Source: Norana najaformis (lineage: Eukaryota; Annelida; Clitellata; Crassiclitellata; Hormogastridae). Taken from it: DNA of 64,000 nucleotides. Position 1 is the first letter of the stretch. The number at the start of each line of letters is the position of its first letter. A program made the translations under genes and the position numbers. The stretch covers positions 12,424,855-12,488,854 of the forward strand of contig OZ029918.1 of assembly GCA_964023275.1 (NCBI GenBank), written 5' to 3'. Of this stretch, positions 57,240 to 64,000 are shown piece after piece. Under the pieces are notes generated by a model that had not been told where the DNA came from, made no database searches, and saw nothing but the letters and a program-made list of their open reading frames with translations.

Positions 57240-58440
57240 AGCATATAGAGTTTTTCATAGAAGACATGTTCATAACACAAATAATATTGTTACTATATGC
57301 GTAGTAAGTACTACAGCTTACCGATTTTTAAATTTTATAATTTTTAAACTTGAAGCTCTCTGTCTACCAGAATCTAGGTCTTGGTCTGGGTCTCCGTCTT
57401 GGTCTCACGTACTCTGCCTCGAATTCTAGGCAAACAGTGATATGTTTATGTCGATGATAAGCTTTAACTTCTTTCCTGAAATTTCGGAGCACTGGATGTA
57501 CTGCGTTGAAATGTGACGCGCCTATAGCGTCGTTAAAATGATGCATGGAAATTGCAGATAGTAATGCGGCAATAAAGCTCACACACAAACACGAACACAC
57601 ACACCCATATATGTTTATAATGTATTCATGTACTTGGGTTATGGAAGTACAGTTGCGGTACCATACTCTCAGATACATTCGTCTCGCTGTAATAAAAAGC
57701 CACAATTACTCTGACTGTGGACCTCAGCTGGCGAACTAATTATCCGTAGAAATTGCGTCTAAATGCGTGCTTGTCGCGTCTAAGTTTCGCTGTCATTCAC
57801 ATCATCTGATCTGATATCATCTGATATTAAATTAGGCTACTCTGATTCGATCATATGTAACGGAATGTACTCTAGTCAAACCAAACCAAGTCTAGTAAAG
57901 TCTAGTCTAGCATCGTAGATTAAAGCATACGCGTACTGTACATGTATGTATGTATGTACTTGTATGTATGTATGTAAGTGTATGTATGTATATATGTATG
58001 TATGTATGTAAAGCATACAGTATCGTATGGTATACTATATTTCGATATAGTGTAGCATAGTATATTCTATTTTATTCTAGTCTAGGCTAGTCTCGTCTAA
58101 AAATTTAATTTTCTTATAATGTAAATCAATTAATTCAATACAAAGGTAGGCATATGATTGAGTAGTTATTGTCCATGTGCGCTTACTATATAGACGCATA
58201 CGAGAATATTAATAAGGTTACCCAAGAAAAGACACACAGTCTTTGATTTTTGTAAACATAATTAACAAACAATTCAATTACAGCAGTACTTTAGTTGACT
58301 AAATACAGTTTCTAACGCATAAATCTATCTACGACATTTCTAACTCAAACTATCAGCTTAGTACACGACATACAATTGCCGCAAAATCTTTTTGGCGCTC
58401 TTCTCAACAATGCTTGGCAGACGGACGTATTTCAATAATC
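57240..58440. other. Interval without recognised gene
   Basis: Contains an ATGT tract at 57943-58010 and CTAGTCTAG words at 57870-58100. No gene seen. Confidence 0.5.
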
Positions 58441-58441
58441 A

Positions 58442-58592
58442 GAAGCACGTGATCAATGCGTGGCACTTAAACGCACCCAGCAACCGCAAGCATGTTATCA
58501 ACCGGTACTCATTCAAATCAACAACTCAATGACTCATGTAATGTCGTGAAAAATTCCAATAAAAATGCGCGTTCAAAAACCTGCTGACACAA
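58442..58592. repeat. Dispersed repeat family B, copy 2
   Basis: Same order of shared words as 26015-26130 (AGCACGTGATC, CAATGACTCA, AAAAATTCCAAT, GCGCGTTCAAAAACCTGCTG). Confidence 0.7.
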
Positions 58593-58599
58593 TAGCAGA

Positions 58600-60120
58600 A
58601 AACCACGTACACAGACTGCAATATTACGTAACGTTACATAATGGTGCCCAATGTCGTGTATTGTTTTGTAATGTAATGTAATGTTACTTAATGTGAAACC
58701 GACAGGCGAGCCAAAATTAAAACATTAAGGTTAATGTATTTTGTGTCCTAAACTTAACTGAGTGGACAAGCAATTAGATGTTTATTTTAAACCAGGTTTT
58801 ATCTAGCATGACGTTCGACAACACGCACAATTGAAGAACAAAGTTAAAAGCTCTACAGCTGACAACATCATCAACTGTACAAATCAGAAACGACTGAAAC
58901 ACAGACACAACACGCCCACGGCTCATCGCCTAGAATCCTTATGTCCGCTTTATCTAATTTAAGACTTCTATCGAACTCCAATTCTATAAAAAAATTAACA
59001 GCGGTGTTTTGTAAGTTCGGTCAATGATTTAACAAACGAATGAATGAACATCTAAACGAACATGCAGTTGAATACATTACTGGTCATGCCCCGAGGACAA
59101 ACGATTCATCATATTGATACCGACTGTGCCCTGCTCCCACCAGGCACACTGTCAGTCTTTCTGACCATCAGTACAGATATCTGTCTGTCTGTCTGTATGT
59201 ATGTATGTATGTATGTCTGGATATCTGCTTGGCTTTCCTTTAGTGTTTGCTATTTTCTAAGGTCTGTCGCAAGTTGCACTTGTGGAATTGCTGCATCTAA
59301 AACGCATACATGCAAATCCACTCACCATCGAGCCAATAATAGACGTCTCTCTGCCACTCTGCTTATTTGTGTTTGTGTGGCGCAATACTTAACTACCCTG
59401 AGACTTGCTCAAACTATGGCATTTTGTCTCTTTCTCTGGTTCACTCTGTCTATGTCTCCGTCTTTGCAACTCTCTGCCTCACTTACTGGTTGCCATAGAC
59501 TGGTCTTCCTCAAGCGATTAGATGTTAGACCAAGATAAGTCCGTCTAAAGCGGCGTTTATTTCTTGCTAAAACGATTCTTCGTTGGACTGTATTATAAGA
59601 CAGATAGTCTAACATTTTCGCTTATGGCTCTTGTCAAGAAGGGAACTAATAATTCTGGCCCACAAACGACCCAGGAGACAATTGGTCCTAATTGGGTCGC
59701 TGACCTGACCAATTTCGGCGTTTCCACGTCTGGTATGATCCAATTGAAGTGACAGTAATCATTGGATTGAGACGATACACTGGAAAGACAGTGGGGTCAG
59801 ACTCCGTGGGCGGACTTATGTCCATGGCTAGTTACGACATACATTTATATACCGCGTAACGCAGGCAATCTCAGTAAGCGCGTTGTTTTACTTGCATTCT
59901 GAGCTATTTTGTTTAATGTTGCGCCCCATAATTGGACGGATAGAACAAGAGAAAATAAGACGTAGCCTGGCAGAAAGGAAAAGAACAAAACCGAGAATAA
60001 GAGAACAACGGATGGAACAGCGAAACGAACAGTAAAGAACGGAAAACAAGCAATATGACGAACAAAATAGACAGAACAAAACGGTGCCTATAGCAGAGCG
60101 GAGCAGGAGAAACCATATTA
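58600..60120. other. Interval without recognised gene
   Basis: The long frame at 59062-59538 crosses a CTGT/ATGT microsatellite (59180-59220) and shows no domain. Otherwise unstructured. Confidence 0.5.
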
Positions 60121-60124
60121 TAAA

Positions 60125-60450
60125 AACAATATTGTAATTGTAATTGTAATTGTAATTGTAATTTTAGATCTATAAAGCGCCTCTTAGAGGATAAACTCAA
60201 CAGAGGTGCTTCCGACCCGAAAAAGTAAAATCACTGTTAAAGAGTATAGTCTTCAGGCGCCTGCGGAATACTGGGAGGGGAGAGAAAGGAGCTCAAGTCG
60301 CAATTCTCGAGGGAGACGATTCCAACAAGTGGGACCAACGTAGGCAAAGCTTCTGGAATATAGCGTAATTGAGTCGAGAGAACATTCGAAACATAAATTA
60401 ACCGGAATAAAATGATGTCCTGTTGCAGACAAATCAGACAAATTATGTCC
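60125..60450 (-). mobile_element. L2/CR1-like LINE 3' end with (AATTAC)n tail
   Basis: The - strand frame 60441-60253 encodes a LINE C-terminal block with LYSRSFAYVGPTCWNRLP and RELRLELLSLP. After the stop, - strand sequence reaches GAGGCGCTTTATAGAT and then ATTACA repeats at 60130-60165. Severe 5' truncation. Confidence 0.8.
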
Positions 60451-60454
60451 TATC

Positions 60455-60950
60455 CTTTTTCAATTTTTGTACAAAATAATTATTAATTTTGAATTATTTA
60501 TAAGTATGAATCTGTCTAATTTGTTAAGTTATTAAATTATTAAATTAAATAACACTTTAGCAAAACTTTATATATAAATTAGATTTGATTAGAATATAAT
60601 AGAATAGCATGAAATAGAATGGAATAGAATGAAACGAAATGAAGCGGAGCCAAGTAGAACGCAGAACTGAATTAAATTCAATATTGTGGAAAGGACATGA
60701 ATTAGATTAGATAAGAATAGATTGGGTTGAAATGGCTGTACAGTTTTCGCAATGTCCCAAAAACAGATATTGCCTGCAGGAATGTTACTCTTGGTCGGTG
60801 TTGTCCAAATTGTCTTGTCCAAATTGTTGGCAGGTTATTCGTTGTCGTTTGTCGCTTCGTTCTTCAATTTCCGGTCCGACTGCACTAATCGCCGCCCGTT
60901 AAAGATCGTAACGCGAGCGGTGTCCGAGCAAGCGGCGCTATAAAAATGTC
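60455..60950. other. AT-rich interval without recognised gene
   Basis: Decayed GAATAGAAT-type words at 60590-60660. A GGCGCTATAAAAATG word lies at 60933. Confidence 0.45.
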
Positions 60951-61067
60951 ATATCCATGGCCTGCAGCCGTTATAATTGGTCCGGCATTTCTCGGAGGAA
61001 TAAGGTTGTTTCTGGTATTTATGGTGATGACTCGGAACTGTTACTAGAAAATCGTTGTTTTAGTGAG

Positions 61068-61188
61068 ATGTTTCGACGCCTCAAGTTCTTGTTGCTGCTG
61101 CTGCTGCTGTCTTGGGAAAACCGGACGATAACAGAGGCTGCTGACTGTGTCGATCTGCCTCGGTCTGTGCGATCGCGCGCACGAGTAT
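61068..61188 (+). CDS. Possible signal-peptide first exon (weak)
   Basis: ATG 61068 encodes MFRRLKFLLLLLLLSWENR, then TITEAADCVDLPRSVRSRARV, and runs into a strong donor GTAAGG at 61189. A short basic start, a seven-Leu core and small residues near TEAADC resemble a cleavable signal peptide. The Leu run comes from a CTG trinucleotide repeat, so it may be accidental. The surroundings are CpG-rich compared with flanks. No downstream exon was recognised, and the frame stays open upstream to 60957. Confidence 0.25.
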
Positions 61189-61249
61189 GTAAGGCGTAAA
61201 GGGCCGAGGACTCGACACAGATAAAGACTAAGCAATAACAGATAGAACT

Positions 61250-62430
61250 AGCGGAGGACATTTCTTAAGATTGACCGAATAAAATCTGTACGTAGGCCAT
61301 AGATAGTCATCGCTTCACACCATGAGGTTAGATAATTCTAAGTAACATAATTTTTGTGCCTCGATAGTAAGTGTTATTTCTTACTTGCTTATGTCTCAGG
61401 AGTATAGAAAATGGCTGTTATTCCCTTCAAACTTTGCTTTCATGACCAGACAATGATATTTTGAAATTTACCTATTTCAAAAGAAGAAACGGGAGAATTT
61501 TGCATGTTTTCGTGCAAATAAAGTAAAAAACAACATATGAATCAATATTAACATTTATTCACACTACAGTTATACAAAAATGACCACAAAAGATTTAGAA
61601 CTGAGTAGTTTTCCGAGATTTACGATTACACTGTAACTCACTTTCTAGCTAGGCATAAGCCATGATTTACGAGGAATAGACTAGGTAAGCGGTGCAACCA
61701 GAAAGCTAAGGTTTCAGTGCAAGATCTAGCTACTGGAAAATGTGTGAAACAACATAGGCATAACTACTGATGAAAAGACTATTAGCACAGACACTGTGAT
61801 TATTCACAGCAGGTCAAGGTCGTTTTAAAAATAACAATAAACTCAGTTTTTGTAGTCTTAACACATGATTCTATGTCAGTAAAAAATTGTGGATTTACAA
61901 AACAAACTGATTACGACAGATAGAACGAGGCGTGGCCTGCACGGTGTCGTTGCTTGAAGGAAAGGTGGAATTGGTTGGAGATAGAAAAAAATGGCTGTAA
62001 TCGGCATAACCTTGGTAATCGAGTGAGGTTGGTTTGAATTAGCGATGCACGAGATGAAGACGGCTAGGGGGAAGTTCACATCGGGTCCAGTAAGAGACGC
62101 TGCTGCTTTTGTCGTTCGTTAAGAGGTGTGAAGCAGCTGCATGGTACTAATAGCAGCATTGCTGATACTGGATAGTCGGATTCAGGGGTACTGACATTGC
62201 GCGCGTTATAAGTGCTTTAAATAAATAAATAAAATCAAATGTGTTTATGTGTTTATAGCTCATGACGTCACTGTTTCCTTTTGTTTCGAATATCATGGAT
62301 ACATCACATTCCAGTTCCAGCCTATTGGATAGTATAGATGATAGCAGTCTATGCATGGATAGCTTTTTTATTTACAACCATGGGGCCCCACGAATTCTTT
62401 TACTTTGGCCTTTGCTATTATGAGATTGCT
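61250..62430. other. Interval without recognised gene
   Basis: No coding or repeat structure recognised. Confidence 0.45.
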
Positions 62431-62438
62431 ATGCTTGC

Positions 62439-62655
62439 TGCGGTACTTTATCTTACCTACTGTACTATATCTTTTCTTAAGATAATATATCTTTACTTAA
62501 GGTACTATATCTTTGCCTAAGGTACTAAATCTTTGCTTAAAGTACTATATCTTTGCAAAAGGTATTATATCTTTGCTTAAGGCACTATACCTTTGCTTAA
62601 AGTACTATATCTCTGCTTAAACTACTATATTTTTGCTTTAGGTACTATAAGTAGG
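62439..62655. repeat. 20-bp minisatellite, about 10 degenerate copies
   Basis: Unit approximately GGTACTATATCTTTGCTTAA, with scattered substitutions such as AAGATAATATATC and GGCACTATACC. Less homogenised than the other minisatellites in the window. Confidence 0.93.
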
Positions 62656-62659
62656 TATT

Positions 62660-63530
62660 AGCCTGCCATCGGACTATTACATGAAGATATATGCTAATGA
62701 ATGAAGATACTGGTTGAATCTGACGAAATGTCAAAGCGCCCGTGTGTAATATATAGGCCTACACTAAGTTTTTTAGTCTCTAAAAACACATAAAAAGCGA
62801 TTATAACTTCCAGAGGAAATCCAACAGATCTGCTTACGTTTCAAATGCAGAGGACGGCGTCGTCCTCTGATTTCGGTAGCGCCAGTTTCGATTCATATGC
62901 AAGTGTCGGTCACAGTGCCATTTCCAAGGCAATACTTAGTGCCGTGTATACTGTAATTCGCAAACAATGAGACGCCGCTGTATATATATATATATATATA
63001 CCATATGGTGTCGCGATTCAACATTCCTGGAACTCAACCGACTTCTTCGATCCGATTGATTGATGGGTTGACTGATTGAGTTAATGGCTTGTCGAGCGAC
63101 TGCAAGATTGATTGATTTCTTGTCCGATTGCAAAGATTAGGCCCGCTTTGTAGATTAAAAATTGACGGATTTCGAGGACTGTGAGTTAACTTATCCCTGA
63201 ATTGCTGCTGAGGTTTCCGAGAGCCGAAGTAATTAAGAAAAGTCAACTCAGTTCCCATCGTGATGTATATTAATTTATTGTAACTCTTGCTGTGTAGATT
63301 ATACAGTAGTGCATTCTGTTCCAATGTACTCTTTTTAATAATGCGCTGTTATATGGACCTAGCATAATGTGTCACTAATCACTCCCTCCTCACTTAGGCG
63401 TCTGTCTCTCCTCCAGCTTCAACTTGTCTCTGGGATTCTGTCATCTGTACTGAATCCGCTTTTGAACGGACCAGGGTTGCTGTGCCTAAAACGACATCAA
63501 ATGTAAACAAACCACGGCTCCTTAATTCGT
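62660..63530. other. Interval without recognised gene
   Basis: A TA run at 62980-63000 and TTGATTGAT words at 63050-63115. Nothing else seen. Confidence 0.45.
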
Positions 63531-63533
63531 CAA

Positions 63534-63917
63534 ATGGGGGATGAAGCCACTAATCTGTTAGAGGATGAAGCCACTGATCTGTTAGAGGATGAAGTCACTG
63601 ATCTGTTAGAGGATGAAGCCATTGATCTGTTAGAGGATGAAGTCACTGATCTGTTAGAGGATGAAGCCATTGATCTGTTAGAGGATGAAGTCACTGATCT
63701 GTTAGAGGATGAAGCCACTGATCTGTTAGAGGATGAAGCTACTGATCTGTTAGAGGATGAAGCCACTGATCTGTCGGTTAGCTGTGGCTGCGCAGTGCAG
63801 AATATGTCACGCATTGTCCATGTCTGTCCGAAAACTCATTTCAACGGCGGTCTATTTGCTCTTCGTCTTGCTGGTTACGACGCTTGCAACTGGCTGGGTA
63901 CGAATCACATACCCTAG
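63534..63917 (+). CDS. Open frame of 8-residue acidic repeats (doubtful gene)
   Basis: 127 codons from ATG 63534: ten copies of an LLEDEATD-type octapeptide, then SVSCGCAVQNMSRIV and a non-repetitive tail to TAG 63915-63917. A repeat of 24 bp keeps frames open automatically, and the opposite strand is open as SNRSVASS repeats, so coding is unproven. Differences among units are mostly amino-acid changing (Ala/Val, Thr/Ile), which argues against purifying selection. Confidence 0.2.
   Translation: MGDEATNLLEDEATDLLEDEVTDLLEDEAIDLLEDEVTDLLEDEAIDLLEDEVTDLLEDEATDLLEDEATDLLEDEATDLSVSCGCAVQNMSRIVHVCPKTHFNGGLFALRLAGYDACNWLGTNHIP
63538..63775. repeat. 24-bp minisatellite, 10 copies
   Basis: Unit GATGAAGCCACTGATCTG plus TTAGAG. 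Units 3-7 alternate GTCACT and GCCATT, giving a 48-bp higher-order period. No indels. Confidence 0.97.
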
Positions 63918-64000
63918 CAGCAAAATTTTGAGTTAATTACTATAAAGCTAATGCAATGCTTATACGTTTTAGTTGCCGCTTATCTAGACCTATTACGTGT

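Noticed and set aside
59062..59538. 158-codon frame as a gene
   Set aside because: It crosses a CTGT/ATGT microsatellite and lacks any recognised motif or splice context.

Overview
The window reads as nuclear DNA of an invertebrate animal (a bilaterian; I cannot place it in a phylum from sequence alone). The evidence is spliced genes with GT-AG introns, a receptor-type guanylyl cyclase, a Fezf zinc-finger gene with an eh1 repressor motif, RTE- and L2/CR1-type LINEs, tRNA-derived SINEs, mariner and hAT derivatives, and many micro- and minisatellites. Nothing looks bacterial, viral or organellar. Gene density is very low: most long open frames in the window are only simple-sequence repeats read as protein.

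0-10.3 kb: the last ten coding exons (+ strand, 1036-9789, 435 codons) of a membrane guanylyl cyclase, running from the kinase-homology domain through the dimerisation helix and complete cyclase domain to the stop. Its introns hold SINEs, microsatellites and a 32-copy 22-bp minisatellite of donor-like sequences. A mariner-type deletion derivative covers the left edge.

10.3-21.9 kb: gene-poor DNA with SINEs, an L2/CR1-like LINE 3' piece split by a TA/TG microsatellite, and a very regular 40-bp satellite of about 59.5 copies (14.6-17.0 kb). A CTCF-like site and promoter-like elements lie at 20.6-20.7 kb.

21.9-23.8 kb: a single-exon 616-residue Fezf-type transcription factor with an eh1 motif and six C2H2 fingers.

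24-34.5 kb: no recognised gene. It holds pyrimidine-rich blocks, ATAC/ATGT arrays, a complete 503-bp hAT-type non-autonomous element with its 8-bp target duplication, and one of two short CAGTGGCGG-type elements.

34.6-34.9 kb: a short exon that appears to encode the N-terminus and first transmembrane helix of a class A (amine-like) GPCR. An in-frame stop lies between the two parts and no partner exons were found.

35-52.5 kb: a GATA/TATC array of about 470 bp, L2/CR1-like LINE pieces, a roughly 1 kb pyrimidine tract, a complete 781-bp mariner-type element with 107-bp terminal inverted repeats, and an overlapping pair of perfect stem-loops at 51.7 kb.

52.5-64 kb: a 5'-truncated RTE-type LINE with an uninterrupted reverse transcriptase, several dispersed repeat families (one copy flanked by a 19-bp direct repeat), a LINE end on the - strand, a possible signal-peptide first exon at 61.1 kb, and two coding-phase-length or AT-rich minisatellites at the right end.

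The guanylyl cyclase and Fezf are the only well-supported host genes. I see no sign that they work together; the rest of the window is mostly repeat biology.
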